Positions 36,271-46,662 of a DNA stretch of 64,000 nucleotides are shown piece after piece. The translations under genes were made by a program, and so were the position numbers. Below the pieces are notes generated by a model, which saw nothing but the letters and a program-made list of their open reading frames with translations, had not been told where the DNA came from and searched no databases. Location: NCBI RefSeq assembly GCF_026191185.1, contig NZ_JAPHOV010000001.1, positions 494,001 through 558,000 of the forward strand, given 5' to 3'. The number at the start of each line of letters is the position of its first letter. Positions within the stretch are counted from its first letter, which is position 1. This DNA comes from Legionella sp. PATHC032. Its GTDB lineage: Bacteria; Pseudomonadota; Gammaproteobacteria; Legionellales; Legionellaceae.

Positions 36271-37185
36271 ATGAATGCATTTAAAACAACATTAGGTGTC
36301 TTAATCTTTTTAATACTAGTGCTTTTGTTTACCAGTGTTTTTACTGTCACACAAGGACAGCAGGGTATTATTTTACGATTAGGGCGTTTGGTAAAAGACC
36401 CTCAAACTGACGCAGTGAAAGTGTTAAATCCAGGCCTCCACTTTAAAACCCCTTTTATCGAAAGTGTGCGAATTTTCGATACACGTATCCAAACCATGGA
36501 TATCAAATCGACTCGTATTGTGACCAAAGAGAAAAAGGATGTCATGGTTGACTATTATGTGAAATGGCGAATTTCAGATTTAGCCCAGTATTATAAATCA
36601 ACAGGTGGAAATGAATTTAAAGCCGAAACTTTGTTAGAACAACAGTTAAATACCTTACTCAGAGCCCAATTTGGTAAGCGTACTATATCCGATGCTGTTT
36701 CAGGCGGGCGTGATGATGTTATGGAGATACTGCGTAATGCTGCTGAGAAGCAAGCCGGCGAATTAGGTATTAAAGTGGTTGATGTTCGTATTAAAGGTAT
36801 CGAACTGCCTTCAAATACCAGTAATGCCATCTATCAACGCATGAGAGCTGATATGCAAAAAATTGCAAACAGGCACAGAGCTGATGGACAAGCTGCCGCA
36901 GAACAAATCCAGGCGAAAGCAGATGCTGATGTCACGGTTTTGTTAGCTAAAACTAAAAGTAATGCTCAGCGAATCAGAGCAGTTGGTGAAGCGGAAGCAG
37001 CAGCTATTTATTCGAAAGCGTACACTCAAAATCCTGATTTTTTTGCATTATACAAAAGCTTGTTAGCCTATGAAGCCAGTTTTCATAGCAAAAAAGATAT
37101 TTTAGTATTGGATCAAAGCAGTTCATTTTTTGATTATTTCAAACAAGCTATGCCAAAAAATGATGGTACAGCGGCTAAAAAGTAA
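36271..37185 (+). CDS. hflC: HflC, regulator of FtsH protease (SPFH protein)
   Basis: 304 residues from the ATG at 36271, preferred over an overlapping TTG at 36265 because GGGAGAG sits at the right distance. An N-terminal membrane segment (about 5-25) is followed by an SPFH domain (TQGQQGIILRLGRL; VVDVRIKGIELPSN) and a helical tail. Partner of HflK, cotranscribed. Confidence 0.96.
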   Translation: MNAFKTTLGVLIFLILVLLFTSVFTVTQGQQGIILRLGRLVKDPQTDAVKVLNPGLHFKTPFIESVRIFDTRIQTMDIKSTRIVTKEKKDVMVDYYVKWRISDLAQYYKSTGGNEFKAETLLEQQLNTLLRAQFGKRTISDAVSGGRDDVMEILRNAAEKQAGELGIKVVDVRIKGIELPSNTSNAIYQRMRADMQKIANRHRADGQAAAEQIQAKADADVTVLLAKTKSNAQRIRAVGEAEAAAIYSKAYTQNPDFFALYKSLLAYEASFHSKKDILVLDQSSSFFDYFKQAMPKNDGTAAKK

Positions 37186-37246
37186 TTATAATGTGAAATT
37201 TTGCTGTAATCAGGTTCGATATTTATTGGCATCATCCATCTAATAT

Positions 37247-37291
37247 AAATGCAGTTGGGTTTCTCGTAAAATGCAACTGCATTTTTAATTT
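37247..37291 (+). terminator. Strong intrinsic-terminator-like hairpin between hflC and purA
   Basis: AAATGCAGTTG (37247-37257) and CAACTGCATTT (37274-37284) form a perfect 11-bp stem with a 16-nt loop, followed by TTAATTTTTAT. It ends only 35 bases before the purA start, leaving almost no room for a separate purA promoter downstream. It may terminate hflKC, attenuate purA, or both. Confidence 0.75.
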
Positions 37292-37316
37292 TTATAGGTA
37301 TGCAAACAAAGAGTAA

Positions 37317-38615
<1,299 letters not shown>

Positions 38616-38634
38616 TGTAAAGATAGAGTTTTCT

Positions 38635-38707
38635 AAGCACGGCGAGTGTCATGCAGGATTTCTTGATATGACACTTTCACCTTTTTGAGTGCTGGTGTGC
38701 TGTGCTT
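38635..38707. terminator. Nested hairpins between convergent purA and argR
   Basis: Inner stem AGTGTCAT (38645-38652) with ATGACACT (38668-38675), followed by TTCACCTTTTT on the plus strand; outer stem AAGCAC (38635-38640) with GTGCTT (38702-38707). Probably terminates purA and perhaps argR from the other side. Confidence 0.6.
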
Positions 38708-38746
38708 TAGCAGTCTATTTTCTTGTTATTCAAGTTAAAATTGTAG

Positions 38747-39241
38747 CTAAGAAGCAAATAAATACGGAAATTCCTTGTTTAAAATGTCATAAACTTTTTG
38801 TTGATCGGACTTACTTTTAATAATAAGCAGGACGGTGTCGTCTCCGGCAATAGTTCCTAAAATTCCTGAATTCGAAGACTCTTTTATGCTGAAGGAAACG
38901 TATTTACGGTCTATATAATAAGCAAGACTGTTTGCATTACCAGGATGAGTTTGTAGAATGATTAGTCCAAAATCAGAAATCTGTACATTTAGAACCAAAG
39001 GTAAGCCAGGCTGATTGTAATCAATGATTTTGTAATAACCAGATACTTTTGCTATTTTCATTTTTTTTAAGCGACGAGAAAGGGTTGCTTGAGGAATCTC
39101 ATACCCTCTTTTTTTTAAACTGTTTTGTAAATCACTTTGTTCCGCAATAGTTTCAGTTTGTACTATCGATAAAATCAAATCATCCAAAAAGGCATCATGA
39201 GTCAATTGCTTTCTCCTTGTTATTAATCCAATTGAATTCAT
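38747..39241 (-). CDS. argR: Arginine repressor ArgR
   Basis: 164 residues. An N-terminal winged helix-turn-helix (SDLQNSLKKRGYEIPQATLS, then RRLKKMKIAKVSGYYKI) and a C-terminal arginine-binding and hexamerisation domain (GTIAGDDTVLLIIKS). It represses genes by binding ARG boxes when arginine is present. It is divergent from the arginine-type ABC operon that continues into argGHF, so these are its likely local targets. ArgR is known to influence the Legionella growth-phase switch. Confidence 0.95.
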   Translation of the reverse strand: MNSIGLITRRKQLTHDAFLDDLILSIVQTETIAEQSDLQNSLKKRGYEIPQATLSRRLKKMKIAKVSGYYKIIDYNQPGLPLVLNVQISDFGLIILQTHPGNANSLAYYIDRKYVSFSIKESSNSGILGTIAGDDTVLLIIKSKSDQQKVYDILNKEFPYLFAS

Positions 39242-39252
39242 ATTAATTAGAA

Positions 39253-39324
39253 TGGAATTATATCCATTTTTTATTGACAGTACAAACCCCGATCATGTAT
39301 ATTCAATAAATGAATAAAAATAGG
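39253..39324 (+). promoter_or_regulatory. Promoter of the arginine operon with two ARG-box-like sites
   Basis: TTGACA (39274-39279), an 18-bp spacer and TATATT (39298-39303) form a good promoter. ARG-box-like palindromes (consensus TGAATwwwwATTCA) lie on either side: TGGAATTATATCCA (39253-39266) and TGAATAAAAATAGG (39311-39324), each matching at about 11 of 14 positions. The placement fits repression of both divergent directions. Confidence 0.5.
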
Positions 39325-39335
39325 ATACATATTCA

Positions 39336-40070
39336 ATGAGAAAGATTTTTAGTTTATTGTTAATTAGTTCAATTATATTTATATCCAGTTGTGGTGAGCA
39401 AAAAAATCAAAATGCACTGCATTTTTCTACTTCAGCAGAATATCCACCTTTTGAATATATTGAAAATGGAGAAATAAAGGGATTTGATATTGATTTGGCA
39501 AAATTGATTGCCAGGGAGTTGGGTAAAGAAGCAGTTTTTGACAACATGCAGTTTAGTACGGTTTTACCAGCAGTGAATTCAGGTCAGGATGACATTGCTA
39601 TTGCCACAATTACTATTACAGAGGAACGTAAGAAAAATTTTGATTTTACCAAACCTTATTATTTTGAAGGGATGGCAGCAGTTTTTGATACTTCACAGCC
39701 AGTGAAAGAGATCTCGCAATTAACAGGAAAAAAAATAGCAGTCCAACTGGGAAGTGTTATGGAAATTTGGCTTCATCAACATTTTCCCCAAGCTGAAATT
39801 ACGGCTTTGGATAATAACAATCAGGCCATAGAAGCCTTAATTGCTGGTCATGTTGATGTTGTTCTTATGGATGGAGCACAAGGAGGGGTTTATAGCAAGA
39901 AATATCCAGGACTGTCCTATTCCATCCTGGCGAAAGCGAATGAAGGTTATGGATTGGTTTTAAAAAAAGGTTCTCCTCTAACAAATGAAATCAATTCCGC
40001 ATTGGAAAATCTTAAAGCGAAGGGTGAAATTCAAAAACTAGAATCCATTTGGATAAAGGGGTCAATATGA
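39336..40070 (+). CDS. Amino-acid ABC transporter substrate-binding lipoprotein (arginine-type)
   Basis: 244 residues. Lipoprotein signal peptide with lipobox ISSC (Cys about residue 19), then a family 3 solute-binding fold: FSTSAEYPPFEYIENGEIKG, GFDIDLAKLIAREL and GKKIAVQLGSVME. Genetic linkage to argR and argGHF and the promoter sites point to arginine or another basic amino acid. The permease start overlaps its stop (ATGA). Confidence 0.9.
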   Translation: MRKIFSLLLISSIIFISSCGEQKNQNALHFSTSAEYPPFEYIENGEIKGFDIDLAKLIARELGKEAVFDNMQFSTVLPAVNSGQDDIAIATITITEERKKNFDFTKPYYFEGMAAVFDTSQPVKEISQLTGKKIAVQLGSVMEIWLHQHFPQAEITALDNNNQAIEALIAGHVDVVLMDGAQGGVYSKKYPGLSYSILAKANEGYGLVLKKGSPLTNEINSALENLKAKGEIQKLESIWIKGSI

Positions 40071-40714
40071 CAGAGATAGTGCAAAGTCTGTTTTTCATTG
40101 GCAAGGGAATAATTCTAACTATGCAATTATTAACAGGAGCCATGTTGATTGGCGTATTACTTGGAACTCTCTTGTCTATTTGCAGACATCAAGGAGTAGC
40201 TTGCTTTTTTATAAACCGATTCATATCAATATTGAGGGGCACACCACTCATTTTGCAATTAAGTTTTATTTATTTTGCGGTCCCTGTTTTATTAGGTATG
40301 CGACCAAGTATTTTAGTGGCTGGAATTGTTGCTTTTGGTTTGAATAGTTCCGCTTATTTCGCTGAAATTTTAAGATCCGGAATTGAGAGTTTACCCAAAG
40401 GGCAATTTGAAGCAGCCCGTACGCTGCAAATTCCTACTTTTTTCTTATGGAAAGATATTATTTTACCTCAAGTGATAAGAAATATTTTTCCCGCAATGAT
40501 CAATGAAATGATCGCCCTGTTAAAAGAAACGGCCTTGATTTCCACTATAGGAGGCATGGATTTAATGCGTCAGGCTCAAACATTGGCAGCACAACAATTT
40601 ACTTACTTTATGCCTTTATGTATCACGGGTTTCTATTATTACAGTTTGGTATTACTCCTTGAGTCACTAGGTAAAAAAATTGAAAAAAGGGGGCATTATG
40701 TTGCAAGTCATTAA
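40067..40714 (+). CDS. Amino-acid ABC transporter permease
   Basis: 215 residues from the ATG at 40067, which overlaps the preceding stop codon as ATGA. A polar amino-acid permease of the HisMQ type with about five membrane segments, a LRGTPLILQLSFIYFAVP motif and the ABC-docking EAA loop EAARTLQIPTFFLWKDIILP. A single permease gene implies a homodimer. Confidence 0.92.
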   Translation: MTEIVQSLFFIGKGIILTMQLLTGAMLIGVLLGTLLSICRHQGVACFFINRFISILRGTPLILQLSFIYFAVPVLLGMRPSILVAGIVAFGLNSSAYFAEILRSGIESLPKGQFEAARTLQIPTFFLWKDIILPQVIRNIFPAMINEMIALLKETALISTIGGMDLMRQAQTLAAQQFTYFMPLCITGFYYYSLVLLLESLGKKIEKRGHYVASH

Positions 40715-41366
40715 CGCATCGAAAAAAATCGGCAACGCTCAAGTACTTAATGAGATTAATTTAAATATTCAAGCAAACAGTATTGTCGGTTTGGTAGGGC
40801 CTTCTGGCAGTGGAAAAACAACTTTATTGAGATGCATACAACAATTGGAGTCAATCGATTCAGGCTCTATCCAGTGTGAAGGAAAAAGCGGATTTATGTT
40901 TCAGGATTTTCAATTATTTCCGCACATGACAGTACTCAATAATCTAATTTATGCCCCAAGTCTTCACGATAAAACTGCTGCTCATATGGCAAACGCGTGG
41001 GCTTTACTTGCTATGTTAGGTTTGTCAGACAAAGCTCACTCTTACCCGCAAGGATTGTCTGGTGGACAAAAACAACGCGTGGCCTTGGCCAGAAGTTTAA
41101 TGATGAAACCGGATTTATTGCTTTGTGATGAACCGACTTCTGGCCTTGATATGGCGACCACTAATGATGTCATTGCTTTGTTAAATACAGTGAAGACTCT
41201 AAAAATCACTATGCTTATCGCCTCTCATGATTTGTTTTTTTTATCCAATATTGCAGAGCGCTTGCTGGTCGTAAAGCAAGGGAAATTAATTGCAGATTTT
41301 AAAACCCAAGAGGTGTCTGATCCTATTTTATATCTACAGCACTTTTACCAGGGGGAAATATTATGA
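40698..41366 (+). CDS. Amino-acid ABC transporter ATP-binding protein
   Basis: 222 residues from the ATG at 40698 (ribosome site AAAAAGGGGG), overlapping the permease gene by 17 nt. Walker [11 protein letters not shown]-loop [13 protein letters not shown], signature [15 protein letters not shown], Walker [13 protein letters not shown] and switch His in LIASHD. It powers uptake with the two preceding products. argG starts inside its stop codon (ATGA), so transport and synthesis genes are in one operon. Confidence 0.94.
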   Translation: MLQVINASKKIGNAQVLNEINLNIQANSIVGLVGPSGSGKTTLLRCIQQLESIDSGSIQCEGKSGFMFQDFQLFPHMTVLNNLIYAPSLHDKTAAHMANAWALLAMLGLSDKAHSYPQGLSGGQKQRVALARSLMMKPDLLLCDEPTSGLDMATTNDVIALLNTVKTLKITMLIASHDLFFLSNIAERLLVVKQGKLIADFKTQEVSDPILYLQHFYQGEIL

Positions 41367-42580
41367 AAAAAATTATTAAAAAAATCGCATTGGCTTATTC
41401 AGGTGGTTTGGATACTTCCATCATGATCCCTTGGCTTAAAGAGCACTATGAGCATGCTGAAGTAATCGCTGTGATTTGTGATTTAGGGCAACAGGAAGAT
41501 CTCACTGCCATAAAAAATAAAGCGCTTAAAAGCGGCGCTTCCAAAGCGTATGTTGTCGAGGTGAAGAATGAGTTTGCCGTTCAGTATCTTTGGCCTTTGG
41601 TAAAATCGGGCGCTTTATATGAAGATCAATACATTTTGGGCACTATTTCAAGGCCACTAATTGCTCAAAAGCTTGTTGAAATTGCTTTGACAGAGCAAGT
41701 AAATGCTGTTGCGCATGGAGCCACCGGCAAAGGAAATGATCAAGTGCGTTTTGAATATTCGATTAAGGCTCTTGCACCTCAGCTTGAGATTATTGCTCCC
41801 TGGAGAACTTGGGATATTAAATCAAGACAGGAAGCGATTATGTACGCTAAAGCACATGGTATTGAGGTACCTGTGACTCCCAAATCGCCTTATTCGCGAG
41901 ATCACAATATTTGGTATATTTCTCATGAGGGGGGTGTGCTTGAAGATCCGTCGCAGGAGATGCCTGACGATGTGTTATTAATGACCAGTCCTGTATCACA
42001 GGCCCCTGATGAAGAGGAAATGATTATTCTTGATTTCAAAAAAGGCGTTCCTGTCGCCTTAAATGAACAAAAGCTTTCTCCAGTTGATCTCTTAAATACA
42101 TTAAATCAAAAGGCAGGCGAGCATGGTATTGGAGTGGCAGACATTGTTGAAAATCGATTAGTTGGGATGAAGATTCGAGGGATTTATGAAGCACCTGCTG
42201 CTGCAGTGATTTATAAAGCGCATAAACTGCTGGAGAGTTTATGTCTCACTCGTTCAACGTTACATTTGAAGCAATCTTTGCAGCAAACTTATGCCAATTT
42301 GGTTTATGAAGGAAGATGGTTTTCACAAACCAAGCAGGCTTTGGATGCATTCATTGATGTAACGCAACAGCATGTGACGGGTCGTGTTAAGTTAAAGTTA
42401 TTCAAAGGGAATATTATTCCTGCTGGCATGCACTCTCCTTATAGCTTGCATCATCCAGCATTAGCTACTTTTGAAGAGGATAATGTATACAACCAAAAGG
42501 ACGCTGAAGGATTTATTAACCTCTTTTCTTTATCCGCTAAAATCTATAGCCAGGTACATCAGGGAGGGAATTATGACTAA
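41363..42580 (+). CDS. argG: Argininosuccinate synthase
   Basis: 405 residues, normal for the type I enzyme. Joins citrulline and aspartate with ATP. ATP-pyrophosphatase P-loop [30 protein letters not shown] and [17 protein letters not shown] are family signatures. Coupled by ATGA overlap to the ABC ATPase gene upstream; argH begins 8 nt before its end. Confidence 0.97.
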   Translation: MKKIIKKIALAYSGGLDTSIMIPWLKEHYEHAEVIAVICDLGQQEDLTAIKNKALKSGASKAYVVEVKNEFAVQYLWPLVKSGALYEDQYILGTISRPLIAQKLVEIALTEQVNAVAHGATGKGNDQVRFEYSIKALAPQLEIIAPWRTWDIKSRQEAIMYAKAHGIEVPVTPKSPYSRDHNIWYISHEGGVLEDPSQEMPDDVLLMTSPVSQAPDEEEMIILDFKKGVPVALNEQKLSPVDLLNTLNQKAGEHGIGVADIVENRLVGMKIRGIYEAPAAAVIYKAHKLLESLCLTRSTLHLKQSLQQTYANLVYEGRWFSQTKQALDAFIDVTQQHVTGRVKLKLFKGNIIPAGMHSPYSLHHPALATFEEDNVYNQKDAEGFINLFSLSAKIYSQVHQGGNYD

Positions 42581-43808
42581 TAAAACGTGGGGAGGACGAT
42601 TTAAAAAATCTTTGGATAGTCGCGTGAATCAGTTTAACGCTTCATTGGCTTTTGATCATGTGCTTTTTGACCAAGACATTAATGGCAGTCAGGTTCATGT
42701 GAAGCAATTAGCTAAACAGAAGATTTTAACAGAAGCCGAAAGCCAGGCGATTTTTTCTGCTCTTGAAGAAATCAGAAGTGAGATAAAGCAAGGTCAATAT
42801 TCATTTAATGAACGTGATGAAGAAGACATACATATGTTTATTGAACAACTGCTGACTCAAAAATTAGGAGAGTTAGGTAAAAAATTACATACTGGCCGCA
42901 GTCGCAATGATCAAGTGGCTTTGGATCTCCGTTTATATACCAGAGATAAAGGCTATCTAATTAATGAACTTTTAACGGGGCTTGTCGATTGTCTTGACGA
43001 TCTCACCAGGAAACATCAACAAGATTTAATGCCAGGATATACTCATTTACAGCAAGCCCAACCTGTCACATTAGGGACTTATTTTAACGCGTATCAATCC
43101 ATGTTTAGCCGGGATAAGAGCAGATTGGAGGATTGGTTTAAACGCATGAATTATTCTCCCTTGGGTGCCGGGGCACTGGCTGGGAGTACCTTACCTCTTG
43201 ATAGAGAATGGGTGGCTGAGTCCTTGGGATTTACAGGGATTATTTCTAACACTCTTGATGCGGTCAGTGACAGAGATTTTGTCATTGAGTTATGCGGTGT
43301 TGCTGCAATGATCATGATGCATCTCTCCAGATTATGTGAAGATTTGATTCTATGGTCTACCCAGGAGTTTGATTTTATTACTTTGGATGATGCGTTTGCT
43401 ACAGGCTCTTCACTGATGCCTAACAAGAAAAATCCTGATGTTCCAGAATTGATTCGTGGTAAATCAGGACGAGTTTATGGTCATTTAATGGCTATTTTAA
43501 CGGTAATGAAAGGGTTGCCCCTAGCTTACAACAAAGACATGCAGGAGGATAAAGAGGGATTGTTTGATACGATTAATACGATAATCGGTTGCCTCCAAAT
43601 CATAACTCCTTTTTTGCAAAGTTTGACTTTTAATACGTCGTTAATGAGGGCTAAAGCTCAAAGTGGTTACCTTGATGCGACAGCCATTCTGGAGTCATTA
43701 GTGATGAAGGGTATTCCTTTTCGTGATGCACATCATCAAGTTGGGTTATGGATTGCAGAAGCAATAGAAAAACAATGTTCACTGACCGAATTATTAAAAG
43801 GAGGCTAA
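42573..43808 (+). CDS. argH: Argininosuccinate lyase (short C-terminus)
   Basis: 411 residues from the ATG at 42573 (ribosome site AGGGAGGG, overlapping the end of argG). Releases fumarate from argininosuccinate to give arginine. [20 protein letters not shown] at the start, [31 protein letters not shown] and the superfamily signature [20 protein letters not shown] are intact. Usual length is about 457; here the protein stops at SLTELLKGG, so about 45 C-terminal residues are missing. Active-site segments from the central helices remain, so activity is plausible. Confidence 0.94.
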   Translation: MTNKTWGGRFKKSLDSRVNQFNASLAFDHVLFDQDINGSQVHVKQLAKQKILTEAESQAIFSALEEIRSEIKQGQYSFNERDEEDIHMFIEQLLTQKLGELGKKLHTGRSRNDQVALDLRLYTRDKGYLINELLTGLVDCLDDLTRKHQQDLMPGYTHLQQAQPVTLGTYFNAYQSMFSRDKSRLEDWFKRMNYSPLGAGALAGSTLPLDREWVAESLGFTGIISNTLDAVSDRDFVIELCGVAAMIMMHLSRLCEDLILWSTQEFDFITLDDAFATGSSLMPNKKNPDVPELIRGKSGRVYGHLMAILTVMKGLPLAYNKDMQEDKEGLFDTINTIIGCLQIITPFLQSLTFNTSLMRAKAQSGYLDATAILESLVMKGIPFRDAHHQVGLWIAEAIEKQCSLTELLKGG

Positions 43809-43810
43809 GA

Positions 43811-44926
43811 ATGTCTTTTTCCACCTCGACTGATACAACCTCTATTGAAACTCAAGATGATAGTCTTGATAAAATTCAATCTAACAATAACCCATCTACA
43901 ATTAATGAAGTGAAGACTAATACTTTTGTCATTAATTTGCAACAAGCTATTTTTAGTCTGGAGACAGGTAGTGAGGCCGTTGATTTTATTTCTCATAAGG
44001 ATACAGATTCTCCATTTCCTGCCGCTGAATATAAGCCAAGGCATTTTCTTACGGGCACAGAGTTGTCAAGGGAAGAAATTCAATTGATTTTAAGCCAGGC
44101 CAGAGCAATAAAACAAACGCCAAAATTATATAACCAGGCACTTGCCAATAAAAGTTTGGTGATGATTTTTGAAAAACCTTCCTTTAGAACCCGTTTGAGT
44201 TTTGCTTTAGCAATTCAAAGTATGGGGGGGATTGTTGTTGAAAGCATCAGTAACTCAAGAAAGCAGGAGACACCAGCTGATATGGCTAGAGTTTTAAATG
44301 GCTACGCTGATTTTGTAATGGTTAGAACACATGAGGATAAGATTTTACAAGAAATGGCTGAATACTCAAAAATCCCTATCATTAATGGCCTCTCCGCATT
44401 ACATCATCCTTGTCAAATTCTTGCTGACTTATTAAGTCTTGAAGAACAATTTGGTGCCTTGGAAGGATTAACCCTCGCTTACATAGGGGATGGCAATAAT
44501 ATTTTGCATAGTTTGATGCTTTTGGCACCGCAGTTAGGTGTCACTGTGCATTATTGTTGCCCTAAAGCAAATCAACCTGATGAGGCTGTTGTCAAGCAAG
44601 CTCAAAGCAGGATAGGGAATCAAATGACTTATTGTTTTAATAAACCAGAGGAGGCTGTGAAGCAAGCGGATGCAGTTTATACTGATGTGTGGACAAGTAT
44701 GGGATTTGATAATCCTGAAGCGGGGAAGATTTTTAAAGGGTTTCAGGTTAATGAAACATTAATGTCCCATGCAAAACCCGATTCAGTGTTTATGCATTGC
44801 ATGCCTATGGAAAGGGGAAAAGAAGTTTCTGCTACTTTACCTGACAGCGCGTCATCTATCATTTTTACTCAGAGTGAGAATAGGATGCATGTACAAAAGG
44901 CGTTGATGTTATTTTTGGATCAATAG
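43811..44926 (+). CDS. argF: Ornithine carbamoyltransferase with N-terminal extension
   Basis: 371 residues from the ATG at 43811 (ribosome site AAAAGGAGG, formed by the end of argH). Makes citrulline from ornithine and carbamoyl phosphate. The catalytic part begins near residue 76 (PRHFLTGTELSREEI); FEKPSFRTRLSF and HHPCQILAD bind carbamoyl phosphate, and FMHCMPMERG is the ornithine-side motif. The first 75 residues are a Ser/Thr/Asn/Asp-rich extension absent from typical enzymes of about 305-335 residues. Last gene of the operon, followed by a terminator. Confidence 0.94.
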   Translation: MSFSTSTDTTSIETQDDSLDKIQSNNNPSTINEVKTNTFVINLQQAIFSLETGSEAVDFISHKDTDSPFPAAEYKPRHFLTGTELSREEIQLILSQARAIKQTPKLYNQALANKSLVMIFEKPSFRTRLSFALAIQSMGGIVVESISNSRKQETPADMARVLNGYADFVMVRTHEDKILQEMAEYSKIPIINGLSALHHPCQILADLLSLEEQFGALEGLTLAYIGDGNNILHSLMLLAPQLGVTVHYCCPKANQPDEAVVKQAQSRIGNQMTYCFNKPEEAVKQADAVYTDVWTSMGFDNPEAGKIFKGFQVNETLMSHAKPDSVFMHCMPMERGKEVSATLPDSASSIIFTQSENRMHVQKALMLFLDQ

Positions 44927-44944
44927 AACCTTGGATTATGAGGC

Positions 44945-45003
44945 CCATATTAGTGCATAATGAAATTCTATTTTGCATTTCTCCTAATATGGACTCATTT
45001 TTT
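44945..45003 (+). terminator. Terminator of the arginine operon
   Basis: CCATATTAG (44945-44953) and CTAATATGG (44984-44992) form a 9-bp outer stem; the 30-nt interior can pair further (TGCA...). TTTTTT follows at 44998-45003. It lies 19 nt past the argF stop. Confidence 0.7.
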
Positions 45004-45013
45004 GCAAATTAAT

Positions 45014-46489
45014 TTAGTAATTCTTCTCAAAGGCGATTAATTGTTGTTCCAGATTCCATTGCAATTTTGCTTTTTCGTTGTGCGCAATAAATTTTTGACA
45101 ACTTTTGCTCCCAAGGTCACGGCACTCAGGAACTAATTCAGCTTTATCCGCATTAGCCCATAGGCTTTTCCCTGGTAAGAAGGAATAAGTTAATGTGTTT
45201 CTATTAATTTGTTTTAATTGTTGATAACTAAGGCCATGCGCTTTAGCCGCCTCTACATATTGTTGGGTTAAGTCCGTTCTTAGCACTCCTTCGTCATCAG
45301 TCGATAAAACGACGGGTACATTATGGGAAAGATAATAATTAAGAGGATGATTGGAGCCAGATATATTCAGAATTTTTAAATTACTAATCAGGTTTATTTC
45401 AACAGGTATGTGATGGTTAGCCATGTATTTTAAGGTATCTTCTGCATTGTTTTCATAGCCAATATCCACGCCGTGGCCAATTCTTTGGGCGTGTCCAATC
45501 AGCAGAGCATCGCGAATATGATGACTTAGATTTTCTGGTGTTACTGCCTGAGGAGATAATTCTCCAGCATGTAAGCTGATAGGAACATTCGGGTATGCTC
45601 GATGCAGATATTCAAAGATGGACATGTGCTTTTGGTAATCACGCAAAGAAATAATTCCATCTTCCGGTTGCACGAGGTTTACTCCGATTAAATTCCCCTT
45701 GGATTTCGATACAGCCTCAAAAGCGTTCAATGCTTGGGCAAAGACGTTATCAACAGGCTGCTCTCTGAGCACATAATAGAGGAATTTAATTTTTACATGG
45801 CAGGAATCGGAAGCAGGGTTCTCGTTGCAGCCTAACTCTTGAGATGCTTTGGTTAGAATTCGGTCACTTTCCAGAACAGTATTTTGTATATTGCTTTGGA
45901 AGTCTTTATTCGCTAATAACAAGCGTCTTTTTTGGTCATACGATGGAATATCCTTGATTAAATCTCCATAAGTTAATGACTGGGCATTGTCCGGGATTGT
46001 CATAATTTCCAAGTATTGTGCTTTTTGCTGCGCCGCACGTTGAACAATATCAGCAAGCAATTGCGGTTGATAATCAAAAACTATGGGCATGTATTTGATA
46101 AATCCATTGAAAAAATGATCGTGGCCAGATTCTTTGCCAGGTATAAAATCTTTCATAGACCAGTCTTTAATTATGTTGGAATAGAGTTCAGGGTTGTTAA
46201 AGACTTCTTTAACATTAACTCCCTCACAATGAGAAGAATCTTTACTTACGGCAAAGGTGTGTTTATCCAGGCAGTAGTTGCCATTTGCGGCAAGCGCCAG
46301 CATGGTCTCAGGATAGGCTCCTCCAGCTAAATGATAATGTAATTCGCCACCTTTGGGCATTGTTTTAAAAAAAGCATAAAGGGCACTGGAATCCTTTTTT
46401 ATATTACTAAAATAGAAGTCAACACTGGCGTATGTTGGGCCCAAAAAAAAGAAACTGGTAAAAAATGCGAGTAACCTGGTAATGTTCAT
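45014..46489 (-). CDS. Exported adenosine deaminase-like protein
   Basis: 491 residues with a signal peptide (residues 1-21, ending GPTYA). Metal-dependent adenosine/AMP deaminase fold: HYHLAGG (His-x-His metal site), SLHAGE (His and catalytic Glu), RIGHGVDIG, and STDDEGV (metal Asp pair). It resembles the secreted ADGF/ADA2-like group in length and export more than the cytosolic enzyme of about 340 residues. Probable role: deaminating extracellular or periplasmic adenosine. The substrate is not proven by sequence. Confidence 0.85.
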   Translation of the reverse strand: MNITRLLAFFTSFFFLGPTYASVDFYFSNIKKDSSALYAFFKTMPKGGELHYHLAGGAYPETMLALAANGNYCLDKHTFAVSKDSSHCEGVNVKEVFNNPELYSNIIKDWSMKDFIPGKESGHDHFFNGFIKYMPIVFDYQPQLLADIVQRAAQQKAQYLEIMTIPDNAQSLTYGDLIKDIPSYDQKRRLLLANKDFQSNIQNTVLESDRILTKASQELGCNENPASDSCHVKIKFLYYVLREQPVDNVFAQALNAFEAVSKSKGNLIGVNLVQPEDGIISLRDYQKHMSIFEYLHRAYPNVPISLHAGELSPQAVTPENLSHHIRDALLIGHAQRIGHGVDIGYENNAEDTLKYMANHHIPVEINLISNLKILNISGSNHPLNYYLSHNVPVVLSTDDEGVLRTDLTQQYVEAAKAHGLSYQQLKQINRNTLTYSFLPGKSLWANADKAELVPECRDLGSKSCQKFIAHNEKAKLQWNLEQQLIAFEKNY

Positions 46490-46589
46490 AACTTCACAGT
46501 GATCATTAATTGGGCAAGTATTATCTCATAATCTTGCACGATTCCCAACAGAATATCTGTTTTATCATGCAATCTATTATGATTTTCTT

Positions 46590-46608
46590 GGAAATGATAA
46601 TGATTGTA
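46590..46608 (+). promoter_or_regulatory. Fur-box-like site upstream of the solo binding-protein gene
   Basis: The 19-mer GGAAATGATAATGATTGTA matches the Fur consensus GATAATGATAATCATTATC at 14 of 19 positions, including an uninterrupted AATGATAAT core. It lies 54 bp before the binding-protein start and about 100 bp before the divergent deaminase gene. Confidence 0.5.
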
Positions 46609-46662
46609 TTTTTTTATTATTCATTGCAGAATGTTTTTAAGGTTTAATACATGGAAGAAAAA

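Noticed and set aside
42471..42572. Upstream start for argH inside argG
   Set aside because: The product would carry 34 extra residues out of argG in another frame; the ATG at 42573 has AGGGAGGG in front and matches the family start.
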